From contig JADJRC010000049.1 of NCBI GenBank assembly GCA_016712415.1, positions 62,001 through 126,000 on the forward strand: DNA of 64,000 nucleotides, written 5' to 3'. The notes under the pieces are model-generated. The model saw nothing but the letters and a program-made list of their open reading frames with translations. It searched no databases and was not told the DNA's origin. Made by a program: the position numbers and the translations under genes. Shown here piece by piece: positions 1 to 10,800 of the stretch. The stretch's first letter is position 1. Each line of letters opens with the position of its first letter. The DNA is from Lewinellaceae bacterium. GTDB taxonomy: Bacteria > Bacteroidota > Bacteroidia > Chitinophagales > Saprospiraceae.

Positions 1-1
1 G

Positions 2-255
2 CTCGATTACGAAGCGATAACCGCATCGGTAAAACGCACCGGCCGGGTACTGATCCTGCACGAAGACACGCTTTTCGGCGGAATAGGCGGCGAAATCGCC
101 GCCTGGATATCTGAAAGCCTGTTCGAAAGCCTGGACGCACCGGTGCTGCGCGCTGCAAGCCTTGATACGCCGGTGCCGTTAGCCATCCCGCTGGAGCAGC
201 ATTTCTTCCCCTGGAGCGCATGAAAGAACAACTGGTGCGACTGGTGCGGTATTGA
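2..255 (+). CDS. 2-oxo acid dehydrogenase E1, beta-type C-terminal end (partial, frame broken)
   Basis: The gene enters from outside the window. The readable frame has the transketolase C-terminal fold of E1-beta: a VLILHEDTLFGGIGGEIAAW segment followed by LDAPVLRAASLDTPVP, as in branched-chain or pyruvate dehydrogenase E1-beta, which decarboxylates a 2-oxo acid with TPP and passes the acyl group to E2. The frame hits TGA at 221-223 after PLEQHFFPWSA. Adding one C to the C run at 208-211 instead gives FFPLERMKEQLVRLVRY and a stop at 253-255, the usual E1-beta ending. I read this as a one-base deletion, technical or real. In Bacteroidota this domain is often fused to the alpha subunit, which cannot be judged here. 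Family is secure; the substrate is not. Confidence 0.8.
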
Positions 256-321
256 GCGTTTTTTTCGCCGTGCTTAAGAAAGGGTATCGAGAAAACTGTC
301 GGCATCAGAATTTGAAGATTC

Positions 322-1374
322 TTACCTGCGGTACCACCTCTTCAGCACCTGCTCCCCCTTTTTTCCCTGGGGCGTATAGTCGCGTTCCGGGTATCCTTCG
401 TGGCCGCGCATATTTGGAAACCATTTCCAGAGAAACCCTCCTGCCCACCAGGTTTCCTGCTGAAAAACGGAAAACAGGGCCTCCAGACAATTGGCCTGCG
501 CCTGCTCGTTGATGTTGCGCTTCCCGATACCGCGTTCCAATTCCCAGTTGCGCCAGCCGCAGCTGTCGACACTCAGGTATCCGAACTCTGTGAACAATAC
601 CTGCCTGTCTTGCCGGCGACTGAAATCGCGCAGGCGTTCCCGAATGGGCTGCCAGGCGCTTTTCAGGCGCTCCACATCGGGCGTGGTCTCGTTTACCAGG
701 GGAAAATAGCCGCCCAGGCCAATGTAATCCAGTTCGCTCCAGAACGGCACCTTGTCCCAGTCGTCCCAATTCGACGAATAGGTCAGTTTGCCTTTGTACA
801 CCTGTTTGACCTTTGCGATCAGGCCGGTCCAGAACTGCGGCCGTTTTTCAATAGCAGTACGGAACTCCGTGCCAATACAAAACATATCCGTCCTGGCAGA
901 ATCGGCCAGGGCGGCAAAAAACAGGATATAATGCTCATACCCGGCTTCCCACGAAGCCCATTCCTCGTCGGTAGCAAAATCCAGGGCGCCCGTCCAGCCA
1001 CGGGGTATCCAGACTTGCGGTTTGAGCATGACCTTTAGTCCGGCCTCATGTGCCAGGCGTATCGTTTCGCGGGCGCCGGAGGGGCTTTCGCCCCACCATT
1101 GACCGCCGTGCTCGCTGAAACGCACGGTGGATGTGCCCGGACGGGTAAAGGCATAGGGGACTACCGCGATCCAGTTGGCGCCGACCTCATTGACGGCGGG
1201 CATCGGATTTTGTGGAAAGGGTTCGGGAGGTGCGACAAAGGTCAGGCCGTGCATCTTGTCGACCGTTCTGGCAACAACAGGAGCCAGGGAAAGAGCCTGC
1301 CGGGCAACGGGTTGGTCCATGCAGTGTACAAACAGGCAAAGGAAAGTCAGGCAGGCAAAACACAAGTGTTTCAT
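322..1374 (-). CDS. GH113-like glycoside hydrolase, probable lipoprotein
   Basis: A 350-aa protein with a hydrophobic N-terminus ending LFVHC, a poor but possible lipobox. The body reads as a TIM-barrel hydrolase of the GH113/beta-mannanase-like type common in Bacteroidota: GANWIAVVPYAF, MLKPQVWIPRGW, CIGTEF with the likely acid/base Glu about residue 170, ELDYIGLGGYFPL, and FTEFGYLS with the likely nucleophile Glu near 265, then conserved C-terminal tryptophans (WWAGGFLWKW). I chose the ATG at 1372-1374 because the in-frame ATG 60 bases upstream would place a terminator hairpin inside the gene. It probably acts outside the inner membrane on a beta-mannoside or related glycan; the substrate is inferred from family only. 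It follows the HIT gene on the same strand, separated by a terminator. Confidence 0.75.
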   Translation of the reverse strand: MKHLCFACLTFLCLFVHCMDQPVARQALSLAPVVARTVDKMHGLTFVAPPEPFPQNPMPAVNEVGANWIAVVPYAFTRPGTSTVRFSEHGGQWWGESPSGARETIRLAHEAGLKVMLKPQVWIPRGWTGALDFATDEEWASWEAGYEHYILFFAALADSARTDMFCIGTEFRTAIEKRPQFWTGLIAKVKQVYKGKLTYSSNWDDWDKVPFWSELDYIGLGGYFPLVNETTPDVERLKSAWQPIRERLRDFSRRQDRQVLFTEFGYLSVDSCGWRNWELERGIGKRNINEQAQANCLEALFSVFQQETWWAGGFLWKWFPNMRGHEGYPERDYTPQGKKGEQVLKRWYRR

Positions 1375-1381
1375 AAATTTC

Positions 1382-1412
1382 AAGCCCGCCGGGCAGGTGA
1401 ACCGGCGGGCTT
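1382..1412 (-). terminator. Rho-independent-type hairpin after the HIT gene
   Basis: AAGCCCGCCGG at 1382-1392 pairs perfectly with CCGGCGGGCTT at 1402-1412 around a 9-base loop. On the reverse strand it lies just after the HIT gene and ends 8 bases before the GH113-like start. The following T tract is short, so termination may be partial. Confidence 0.6.
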
Positions 1413-1453
1413 GAAAAGTACAACTTTTGTGCAAAAGGATGCACTCAATGAAT

Positions 1454-1855
1454 TCAGAGCACTACCTCCGCTGCAATTTTTGCCGCCAGGTCGCTCATTT
1501 CGTCTGCCGACATAGACACCTTCGCACTGCCGCTGAACGTCACGTCGGCCATACTGTTGAACGGGAGCAGGTGAACGTGGGTATGGCGCACTTCATCGCC
1601 GATAACGACTACACACACCCGCTTGCAGGGCACAACTTTCTTCACGGCCCCGGCTACTTTTTTGGAAAACATCCACAGTCCCGCATACAAGTCGTCGTCT
1701 ACATCAAAAATATAGTCAATTTCCTGCTTGGTGATACACAGGGTGTGGCCTTTGGCCTGAGGACGAACATCCAGAAACGCCAGATAATCAGCCGTTTCCG
1801 CTATCTTGTAACAGGGGATTTCGCCGTTAACGATTCGTGTGAATATGCTTGCCAT
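1454..1855 (-). CDS. HIT family nucleotide-binding protein
   Basis: A 133-aa histidine-triad protein, normal length for the HinT/Fhit-like branch. It starts MASIFTRIVNGEIPCYKI, the standard HIT N-terminus, and carries the catalytic triad as HTHVHLLPF near residue 98. Members hydrolyse nucleoside phosphoramidates or dinucleoside polyphosphates in the cytosol. The start at 1853-1855 matches the family; an upstream in-frame ATG would add 15 unrelated residues. It lies 59 bases after greA on the same strand, a pairing common in Bacteroidota, so the two are probably co-transcribed. The physiological substrate is unknown. Confidence 0.9.
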   Translation of the reverse strand: MASIFTRIVNGEIPCYKIAETADYLAFLDVRPQAKGHTLCITKQEIDYIFDVDDDLYAGLWMFSKKVAGAVKKVVPCKRVCVVVIGDEVRHTHVHLLPFNSMADVTFSGSAKVSMSADEMSDLAAKIAAEVVL

Positions 1856-1914
1856 AAAGTAAGATTGAAGTCTGGCGTTTGGAGCATGGTATCGCTCCAA
1901 ACCTCAAACGATTG

Positions 1915-2391
1915 TCATCCAATGGAGATGTCGACAACTTCAAACTCCATGGGACCGGCGGGGGTCTGGATTTTGGCGAGTTCGCCCTTCACCTTTCCAA
2001 GGAGTCCTTGTCCGATAGGAGACGTTACGGATATACGCATTTCCCTGGCATCGGCTTCTGTTTCCGATACCAGTTTATAGGTCATCTGCTTCCCCGTCTT
2101 GAGGTTTTTAATGGTCACATTGGACAGAATGGCCACCTTGGAGTCATCCAGCAGGCTTTCATCTATTACCCGGGCGTTGGACAACACCGTTTCCAGTTCG
2201 GAAATCTTCATTTCGAGCATACCCTGGGCGTCTTTGGCGGCGTCATATTCGGCATTTTCCGAAAGGTCCCCCTGGGCGCGTGCCTCGGAGATAGCATGGG
2301 CGGCCTCCCTTCTACCGGTTGTTTTCAGCTCTTCTAATTCGGCCTTAAGTTTGTCATAACCACCTTGCGTCAAATACGTGTAGTTAGCCAT
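1915..2391 (-). CDS. greA: Transcription elongation factor GreA
   Basis: A 158-aa protein matching GreA throughout. The N-terminal antiparallel coiled coil (about residues 8-75) carries the acidic tip in DLSENAEYDAAKD, which enters the RNA polymerase secondary channel and stimulates transcript cleavage. The C-terminal FKBP-like domain ends in SPIGQGLLGKVKGE and EFEVVDI. The start at 2389-2391 (MANYTYLTQGGYDKL) is the family start; the longer in-frame version adds a non-homologous 19 residues. First gene of a likely greA-HIT unit. Confidence 0.97.
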   Translation of the reverse strand: MANYTYLTQGGYDKLKAELEELKTTGRREAAHAISEARAQGDLSENAEYDAAKDAQGMLEMKISELETVLSNARVIDESLLDDSKVAILSNVTIKNLKTGKQMTYKLVSETEADAREMRISVTSPIGQGLLGKVKGELAKIQTPAGPMEFEVVDISIG

Positions 2392-2472
2392 ATGAAATAG
2401 TATTATAAGGAATCGCGGATACGACGTTGGTGCGTCGAAAACACACATTACCTCTGATGATGAGATAAAAAA

Positions 2473-2487
2473 CGCCCCGTTGGGGCG
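2473..2487 (-). terminator. Terminator hairpin, distal of two after the PorV-like gene
   Basis: CGCCCCGTTGGGGCG forms a tight 6-7 bp GC stem. Read on the reverse strand it is followed at once by TTTTTTATC, a classic intrinsic terminator, about 140 bases beyond the PorV-like stop codon. Confidence 0.8.
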
Positions 2488-2502
2488 ATTCTTGGCAGAA
2501 AA

Positions 2503-2541
2503 ACAGGAACGTTCCTACCGGGCAGATAGAAACGTTCCTGT
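2503..2541 (-). terminator. Terminator-like hairpin, proximal of two after the PorV-like gene
   Basis: ACAGGAACGTT (2503-2513) and AACGTTCCTGT (2531-2541) are perfect 11-base inverted arms around a 17-base loop. On the reverse strand the hairpin is followed by TTTTCTG. With the hairpin at 2473-2487 this makes a tandem terminator. Confidence 0.6.
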
Positions 2542-2625
2542 GTTTGAAAAAGTTGCCACAAAGTTAGGGCGTCTTATCGAAAGTGGGAAATTTAATATCC
2601 CTTTTTCTAACGAAACCCTATACGA

Positions 2626-3678
2626 TCACAGATCCAGGCGCAGGCCAATATTGTGGATACCCTGGAATATCTCGGTAGTTCTGTAGGCATAATCGAGTGA
2701 AATACGGGTGTCAGAGCCTTTTTTCACCGGCAGGGAGACACTCAGGCCACCACTAAAGCCATTGTCAAGTGTTGCTTCGGTGCTGCCTGGCGCCGCGTCA
2801 AATTCGTATTTGTACCCGGCGCGAAGGGCAAAATTCTGTCCCATGCCAAATTCAAGTCCGCCACCAATCTGGTCGCGGGAGAAGGCATTGGACGTGAAGT
2901 TCAGCATAAAGGTCAGTTTGCTGATGTTGCCCAGAAACCAGTCGTTCGACAAGCCGATATTCAACTGGGAAGGCAGTTCGTAGGCCGACGAACGCTCGTA
3001 GTAGGTATTGTTGTAATCAAAGGTTGGTCCCGGATTGGGCAACGGTTTGGAAAGACCTTCTCCCTGGAAACGCATCTTGGTGCCTACGTTGCGAAGAGAT
3101 ATACCAAACTTGAATTTGTCTTTATCCCCCGTCACGTATTGTACGCCTGCATCCAGGGCCATAGCGCTGGCACGGGCATTGGAAACGCCTTCGTTGACGA
3201 ATTTGAACGTGATACCCACCGAAACCTTGTTGGCAAACAGGTGTGCATAGGAGATGCCCATATTGAAGAACGACGGGCTGAATGTAGCGCCCGAGCCTTC
3301 CGGCACGTCTTCCGTTGTATAGTCAAAGTCGCCCAGATCGAAGGCCACAAGGCTGATACCGAACGTTCCGCCTTTACCGATGCGCTGGCCGAAACCAAAT
3401 GCATTCAGGTTAACTTCCGAACCCACGAGGTAGCGGGCATGGCTGAGTTGAATTTGAGTTTTGGTGATACGGGAGAGTCCGGCAACATTGAGGAACATTG
3501 CCTCAACACCTGTAATATTAGCCGTTCCCATCGTATGCAGACCGGCACTGCGCGCCCAGGGGTTGACGAGCAGTTGGTTGGCGCCTGCCTCCCCCTGACG
3601 GTCAGGGTTGCCGGCAAACACCGAACCCGCCAGAAACAGGGCAAGCCAGGGAAGCAAATAAATGTATTTATGATTCAT
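2626..3678 (-). CDS. PorV/PorQ-family outer-membrane beta-barrel protein
   Basis: A 350-aa protein with a signal peptide (MNHKYIYLLPWLALFLAGSVFA) and a barrel built of alternating beta strands ending in IGLRLDL. Early motifs GANQLLVNPWARSAG and the GVEAMFLNVAGLSR segment are typical of the PorV/PorQ (UPF0164) family. PorV and PorQ act in the type IX secretion system, handling cargo after export. This copy follows the T9SS cargo gene and TonB receptor gene on the same strand, so it more likely serves that cargo than being the genome's core PorV (inference). Two hairpins in tandem follow it. Confidence 0.85.
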   Translation of the reverse strand: MNHKYIYLLPWLALFLAGSVFAGNPDRQGEAGANQLLVNPWARSAGLHTMGTANITGVEAMFLNVAGLSRITKTQIQLSHARYLVGSEVNLNAFGFGQRIGKGGTFGISLVAFDLGDFDYTTEDVPEGSGATFSPSFFNMGISYAHLFANKVSVGITFKFVNEGVSNARASAMALDAGVQYVTGDKDKFKFGISLRNVGTKMRFQGEGLSKPLPNPGPTFDYNNTYYERSSAYELPSQLNIGLSNDWFLGNISKLTFMLNFTSNAFSRDQIGGGLEFGMGQNFALRAGYKYEFDAAPGSTEATLDNGFSGGLSVSLPVKKGSDTRISLDYAYRTTEIFQGIHNIGLRLDL

Positions 3679-3721
3679 ATTGCTTGATTGTTGAAAGTTT
3701 GAACATTATGCAATGGGTTAA

Positions 3722-3790
3722 GGCAGGGTTGAATTCATTGAATGCGTGAACAGAAAAACTGTAAACCCCTTCAACGAATTCAGCCCTGCC
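3722..3790 (-). other. Long-range stem-loop between T9SS cargo gene and PorV-like gene
   Basis: GGCAGGGTTGAATTC (3722-3736) and GAATTCAGCCCTGCC (3776-3790) can pair over 15 positions with one G-T wobble, enclosing 39 bases. It fills most of the 119-base spacer. It could stabilise or process the operon mRNA or act as partial terminator; there is no clear T tract. Confidence 0.45.
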
Positions 3791-3797
3791 GCCCAAA

Positions 3798-6700
3798 TCA
3801 AAGTCCTGATGGGTCGAACTGTCGTCCTATGCCAAACCACTTGACTGTTCGCTCGCCCATACCCGGCGCCTGTATCTGGATCAGATAAACCCCGCTCGCC
3901 ACAGGAATACCCTTACTGTTTTTCAAATCCCACTCGAGGTCGGGTACGATTTGTTGGTAAGGCGCATACACTTCGTTGCGTTGGTATTGCCGGATGAATT
4001 TGCCATCAAGTGAATAGATGGTCACCGTACATACCGCCGGAAGGTTTGTGATCTTGATCGTATTGGTAAACTGCGAAGTTTCGTATTGCGAGAACCCATA
4101 ATAGGGGTTCGGCACAACCTTTACAGAATCCAGCGCATTGTCGATCTGAATACCCGAGAGCGCCGTCGGCTGGCGGTCGCCGATCTTGATCAGGTATTTC
4201 GGATGACCCGTGGGCTGACCACCGTTGTCGTCCTGGAACCAGGTCTGGTACCTGTTGTCCACACGAAGTTTAACCCGTACATCGTTCGGGATAAGCCCGT
4301 CTTCGATGGAGGTCATTTGATACCCCGGCGCAACCTGCAGCATACCTGCCCATGCAATATTCCGCACCTGGCTAATCTTGGCAACCGGCGGGTTGCCGTT
4401 GAATTCGGGTGTAAAGCGCCGGCGGATTATTTCGCAGGAATCATAAGGGGTGTACATCACGTAAACCCAATGCTGGCCGCCAAGTACAGCGTTGTAGTAG
4501 TCGTTCGGCAAACCTCCGGTATTCTGGCGGAAAGTCTGCTCCGTCGGGTTCCAAATCATGTCGCGACCGGTATATCGCGGATCGAGATCAGAACTGTAAC
4601 AGGAGTTTTCGCCAAAGAAGATATTGAGGCGTTGGCCTGTTTCAACATCGATTGCATATCCAGGGAACCAGCCCATGCCGTACACTGGTTGTCCGACCTG
4701 TGCAGACGGGATACCTGTGCCGGAGGGGTTCACTGCACCGTCGGGCTTTCCGTCTTTACCCACGGAAGGCTGGTAACGCACATCGAACATCACCCGGGCC
4801 TTATTGGCCGGGCTTTCCGTTTTCAGCGTCGCATCCTTCGGATATCCGGCAAACGTGTAGTATACCGATGCCGATTCCACTACGATACAGCGGCTCCACT
4901 TGCTCTTGTCTTTGGTCAGTACGATATCAACGTTCGGCAGTTTGGCCAGGAACGCCTGGCGGTTGGCCGGCTGTCCCATAGCGCTACCGCTCAACTGGCC
5001 TTCTGTGGCGCCGCCTCTTTCCGTCCATGCCGGTGTTGCAAATCGCGTGGCCGGGTCGGTACGCCAGTCGCACAGGGCATAGGGTGCAAACCAGCCGTTG
5101 CCTATGGTACTGAAGCTTTGCTTCGGATCAAGGGCTTCGTCTACTTCCAGTTTCCGCGTCTTGATGAAGTGGAAAAACGGCCCGAAAAGTTCGGGGTCGC
5201 GGTCCGGATAACCCGTCAGCCATTGTTTGTCGGGGTCTGCGAATTCAATCTCGCCACCTATGACGCCGTTGCGGTCATCGGCACGATCGCCGGGTTCGCC
5301 GGTCTGCGCCATGGTAATCGAGAAGCCGTAGTCCAGCAGGAGCTGTTCGTTGACGTCGGCAATTGTTTTTTCAGACACAATCACTTCGCCGTCCGGGAGT
5401 TTTCTGAGTTCCCAACGCGCATCTGTATCGATAACCTTGTCCGAATTATTGCTGTCTACAAGACGCAGTTCGTATTCGCCGTCTTTAACTTCGAAAGGAT
5501 TGAAGATCGAGACATTGACAGGACCACGGCCTTCTTTGTAGGTCAGAATGGTATCGGTCAGGCCGCCGGCAAACAGCCGTTCGCGGGTATCTTCGTCCAG
5601 ATCGAGGAAATTGCCACCGGCGCCGGCGCCTTCCAGGCGGGTGATAACGACACCCTCGCCATAGGCGGAATTAAGCACCTGATCCACTATCGGACGCGGA
5701 ATAACGGTCACGATAGACACCTGGTTGCCATCGGAACCGCGGCGACCGGGGAGATAAGGGTTCTGCTGACCGGGAGCAGGCGATTGCAGCGGGTTGAAGG
5801 TTCCCCAGTCGTTATAGGCATAGGCAATTACAGCGTAATAGTACTTCTTGTGGTTGATCAAGCGCTTGTCGTTACCCAGCGCGAATTTATCATCCGTGAT
5901 GCTGAACGAGTGCCGAATACCTTTATCCTCGCCTTGCACCCTGATTTCCGGGTAGTAGATCTTCTTGCCGGTATTCGGGTCGAGGGTCTCTATCCAGTTG
6001 TAAACGCTGGTAATTCCGTTTTTCAGGTCGACCTGGTACACCAGTCGACTGTTGTCCGGATTCGACTCAAATTCTGCATTCGAAACGTTCGGACTGAGCA
6101 GTTGATAGATTTTGTAGCCTTCAAACTTGTAATACGTGCTCTCAATTTCCTCCGGCGTTGCATTGAACGGATCGAAGTCAAACTTCAGCGAATCAGGCGC
6201 CAGGAAGTCCTGCTGGCGATACTGTTCTCTAATGTTGTTGGAAGGCGCTACGTTGGTCAGTACAGCGATCAGTTGCTGGTCCATTTCAACCCAGTCTACT
6301 TTCGGCGCATCAGGACCATCGAGCAGCTCGAAGCAGTTGTCGAACAAACCCTGCGCGAGCTTATCGGCGCGGAACAGGTTTTCCAGATCGGGGCACGGAT
6401 ACGTAATGTCCGGTACCCACGGAACACCGATGATCAGTTCGTTCACGGCGCCCGTTTTCAGCGAGAACGGACCGGACGCCTGGAGCGTACGGCGGTCGCT
6501 GAAGGGAAGGCCTGCTGTACACATGGACCATCCGGTAGGATCATTGGGCGCATCAGACAAGGCATATTTTACCGGATTGCCGCCGCTCTGGTAGCCGCTG
6601 CCGCCAAATTGTAAAGGCGAACCGTCTTTCCAGGTACCGGTCAGGTAGTTGTAAAACTCTGCGGGCAGGTCGGGGTCTGTCGTTCCCGGGAGTGGATTAC

Positions 6701-7852
6701 CCACGCTCGGGTTGTTGTAATATACGAACGACGACATGCCGATCTCTTTGCCAAAAGTATCCAGCGGGCCGCGGAAATAGTCGACACCCAGGATGGGTAC
6801 CTTATCGCAGTAAGTGGTCACGCCCAGGTCGCAGTTGCAGCCCGGCTGGCCATCGGTAGCATCCTGATTGTATACGTACATCAGGTCTTTGTCGTATCGC
6901 ATCCGATATAGTCATCGGTGTAGCAACCCAGATCGGGGTCGACCCACATGGCAAAGAACGTAGAGTCAATGCGGTCCGGAGCGCGGTTGATCAGTTTGTA
7001 ACGCTGGAAGGTCATGTCGTTCAGTTCATCGGTCGTGACATAACCGAATGACTGCACCTGTACTTCCATCTGGATCGGCCGGCCCAAGGTACGCGCATGC
7101 TCGGCGCCGCCGCCCTGATCGTTGTAAATCCAAAAGACCATCTCGTCGGGATAACGGTCGAGTTGGCACCCGCGAATCTCGATAGAGGGGTAATCGCCTT
7201 TGAGCGGATCGTACAGGCCGTCGAGGTCTTTGTCAAAAAAGCCTGCAAGACCTTGCTGGGTAGTTGGGAGGTCGAAGCCCCAGACTTCCACAAAATTCTG
7301 GTTGCCGGTAGCCGGCCAGCCTTTCACCCCGCGGGGAATGTCTTCCTTGCCCAGTTTGCCTTCAGCCAGGTTGGCGAGGTGCCTGCGAATCTCATTGCCG
7401 GTCACTTTGAAGTGCTTGTTCCAGTTGGCGCAAATAGAAGCCTCTGTAATACCCTCATCCGAAAGCGGACCGGGCCAGAAGTCATTGTCTCCGCCAGGGC
7501 GGTAGTCCTGGCATGCCAGTTTGAGGTTGCCGGCGCCGTCAAGACCGCCGAGCCAAACCGAGCCGGCGAAAATAGACGACACTTCGGCCTGACCGGACGA
7601 CACGTCTACCTTGGGGACGATGTAACGACCGTCGTCGAAGTTCCACCAGCAGTCGCCGCCGCCCAGCAATCGGGCGCGAACGTTGTTAATATCCTGATCG
7701 ATTGCGCTGGTAGACGCCGCGCAAACCGCGCGGTAATTTACTTTATTGGAAGCTTTGCCCGGTCGCCGCACGCCATCCGGGACGTGGGCCAGAAGCCCTT
7801 CCCAGGCGATGCAGGCCAAAATGACCGTCATCCAAAGTCTGAAAGTACGCAT
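3798..7852 (-). CDS. Large secreted T9SS cargo protein (frame broken once)
   Basis: Two overlapping reading frames form one protein of about 1,351 aa. The N-terminal part (7852-6881) starts MRTFRLWMTVILACIAWEGL, a signal peptide, and reads to YIGCDTTK; the rest starts at DLMYVYNQDATDG in the next frame. One extra T in the T run at 6888-6890 joins them as DTTKDLMYVYN. The body has tyrosine- and asparagine-rich segments such as KKYYYAVIAYAYNDWGTFNP and resembles secreted fibronectin-like proteins. The C-terminus (VKVVPNPYYG, then TVTIYSLDGKFIRQY and GIPVASGVYLIQIQAPG) is a T9SS type A sorting domain. It sits 39 bases after the TonB receptor gene on the same strand, then the PorV-like gene follows. 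Function beyond surface export is unknown. Confidence 0.8.
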
Positions 7853-7891
7853 GGTATAAATATTTAACATTGATTTATCAAAAAGTCCGGT

Positions 7892-10800
7892 TTAGAATCC
7901 TATTGCTGCGCCGATGTAAATACGGCGTGGCAGTGTGAAGTTATTGGGATTGCGCACAACCCATGAATACGAATCCAGGTAAGCCTGGGTGTTGCGGCCC
8001 GTATCGCCGATGCCTTCCACGATCGTCTGGCCTTCGGCAGTAGCGAGGTAGCCGTCGTCGGTCGGCGATCCCGTTGCGGAGTAAACACCGAGGACGTTTT
8101 TCCGGTTGAGCACATTGGAAACACGCAGGTAGATATTCAGGTTGAGCGGATTCCGGCCGGCCGGCGCCAGATTGAACGATTTGTCGATACGAAGGTCGAT
8201 ATTGAAGCGCCAGGGCAGGCGGTTGCCGTTGATGGCGCCCACGGTACCTTCTCCACCGAAGCGAACCGGGCGGATTTTGGCGGTGTAAGGCCTGCCGGAA
8301 ACACCATAGGTCTGGATATTGATCCCGAAATTGGAAAGGATATCCTTACCGGCGATACGGGGGCCGTTGTAGCGTTTCCCTTCATCGAAACGGTAATCGA
8401 GAATGGCATTGATGTTATGGCGTTCGTCAAAGTCGAGCGGGAACAACGCGCGGATGTTGCCGCGTGACGTGAGCCCCCGCTGGGAGGTTGCGTTCGAGCC
8501 CGTACCGTCGGCAAACTGAAGCGTATAGGCCAGGCGCAATTCCGCATTCTGGATACGGCGCAGGTCGTATTGAACTGTAAAACCTTTTACCGTACCGTAG
8601 TCGATGTTGCCCACCGTGGTATAGTTGCCGATTACCGGCACGTACAGAATCGTACGGCTCTGGATCATATCGCGCATTTCGCGGTAGTAGGCCGAGAACT
8701 TAAGTGCGGAGTTCTGGTTAAGGCGCTGCTGGAAACCAACTTCATAGTCGACCACGCGCTCCGGCTTGAGGCTGGCGTTGTTCGACGTGGTGCGGTTGGG
8801 CACATAGAAATACAGGTAATCAAGCGGCGTAACCTGCCAGTTGCTCGGCGGGCGCTGTACGAGAATGTCGTAGTGTGCAAAGAAGTTGGCGTCTTCCGAG
8901 ATCGGGAAGGAGAAAGCCAGACGAGGCAGCCAGTTGACCTGCGGCGTATAGTCTTCAAACGAGGTTTCCGGATCATAGCGCGTATCAAAGATATCGTCGC
9001 CGCCAATGGTGTCGTTCAGATAAGGCGTGATAACGCCACCGCCGAAGATCAGGTTGCCGTCGTTGGCCTGACGGCCATCGCCGAAGTACCACGTATCGCC
9101 GTTGCGGAAGGCTTTGGGCGTCGGGTCGTTCTGGTCTACTACATACACCTTGAAGTCGTCGCCAATGCCTTCCGGGCGGGGAGGCGCAGACACATCGTTG
9201 TAATATTTTTTGGCAGAAGCAATCTCGTACAGGGAGTAGGGGTCTTTCAACACCTTGGTATTCAGGTCAAAGCGTTCAACGCGCAGACCAAGGCTGAAGA
9301 TCATCTTGTTGAAAGTGAACTTGTCCTTGATAAAAGCGGCCTGGTAGAGCGGGTTCAGCGGCGCTACCGGGAAATCGCGTACACCGTCGGCGTCACGGCT
9401 GGTAAAGAAGTCGTTGAATGTAACGTTGCCGGTGAGTTTTTTACCGTCATAGGTGTAGCCGGTATAATCCACGAATCCCTGATCATTGAGTTCGCGTGCC
9501 GAGAACATACTCAGGCTCAGCTGGTCCGGGCGAAGCTCGTCCGAATTGATGTACTGGGTGAGCGGAATACCCAGCGATTCCCTGACCTTACGGTAGAACT
9601 TATCGTCGCCCAGTTCATCCTGAGAGAGTAAGGCATAGGCATATCGATCGATCGAATCGCCAATGATCGGCGAAAAAACTGCATCCCAGAACTTGCCAAT
9701 AACGACGGTAGAGTCGAGGCCGTTAAACTGCTGGTTGACCGACTGGTTGGCCAGGGTCCACAGACCAATCGGCGACACACCCCAGTTGCGATCCGTGCGT
9801 TGTTCGTTGAGCAGGCCGAACTGGATGCTGTGCGTACCGGAGCGCCCCAGACGGAGGTCGAAGCCGGCGGTTGCGGTAAGAGTCATGATGTCGTTCTCGC
9901 TTTTCGAGTAATTGTTGTACACCAGACCTGTATTGGTATGCATGCCGCTCCAGATATCGTCGTAAACTGCCGATACGCGGCCGTTCTGTGCGAGATAGGA
10001 GTTGAATGCCGCGCCGGGATTGTTGAGGTCCTGGAGGGCGAACTCGTTGTAGGCGTTCAATTGTGTGTTCGGGACAACCGTTTGTCCGGAGGCATCCACA
10101 TAGCCCGGGTCGAAGCCGGCGAACTGGATCAGGTTGCCCTGGTGGACAATCATACCGCTGTCGTTCGGGCCGGCTACCGGCAATTCGTTGAACTTGAACC
10201 GGCCGATATAGCCATAATCGAACAGGCGGTCTTCATGGCGCGGGTCGTAGGTACTGCCTGTGCCGCGCTCGAAACCGAACTGCAACTGGTAGTTGGCATT
10301 GGAGATCGTCACGCGACTTGCATCGCCCGTGCCGGAATCACTGCTGCCAAGCCGGTGGCGCAAGCGGGCGATACCACGGTAGCGGCGTCCGTAGGTGGTG
10401 GGGTTGTTGTCGGAGTTGAGCAGGCGCCAGTTACCGCTTCCGGTAGCGGCCTGATTGGGCCGCGTCGGGGTAAACTGGTCCTGAATATCTTTAAATGTAC
10501 CGGTAACGCTAAAATCGACATTATCGGTCAGGCGGAAATCCAGTTTGCCTGTCAGGTCAATATCACGGCGGTTCTCATTCGGCCGGTAGTCCATGGTATT
10601 GACGCTGTCCTGGGTGAGCTGTTCGGCAGCGGAAACGATGTTGCCGTTGCTGATGATCAGCGGATGCTCCTGGATGCGTTGTATCACCTCCGGTTTTGCC
10701 TGGTAAACGGGCAGAGCCGGCGGATCGTCATCTTTTTGCGACCAGTACTGTCCGGAAAGACGGAAGCCTACAACCGTACGGGTGGAGCCGTCGTCCGATT

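Noticed and set aside
4086..6614. An 842-aa forward-strand frame opposite the T9SS cargo gene
   Set aside because: Composition and lack of any domain show it is the antisense of a GC-rich gene; the reverse strand encodes a clear sorting-domain protein.
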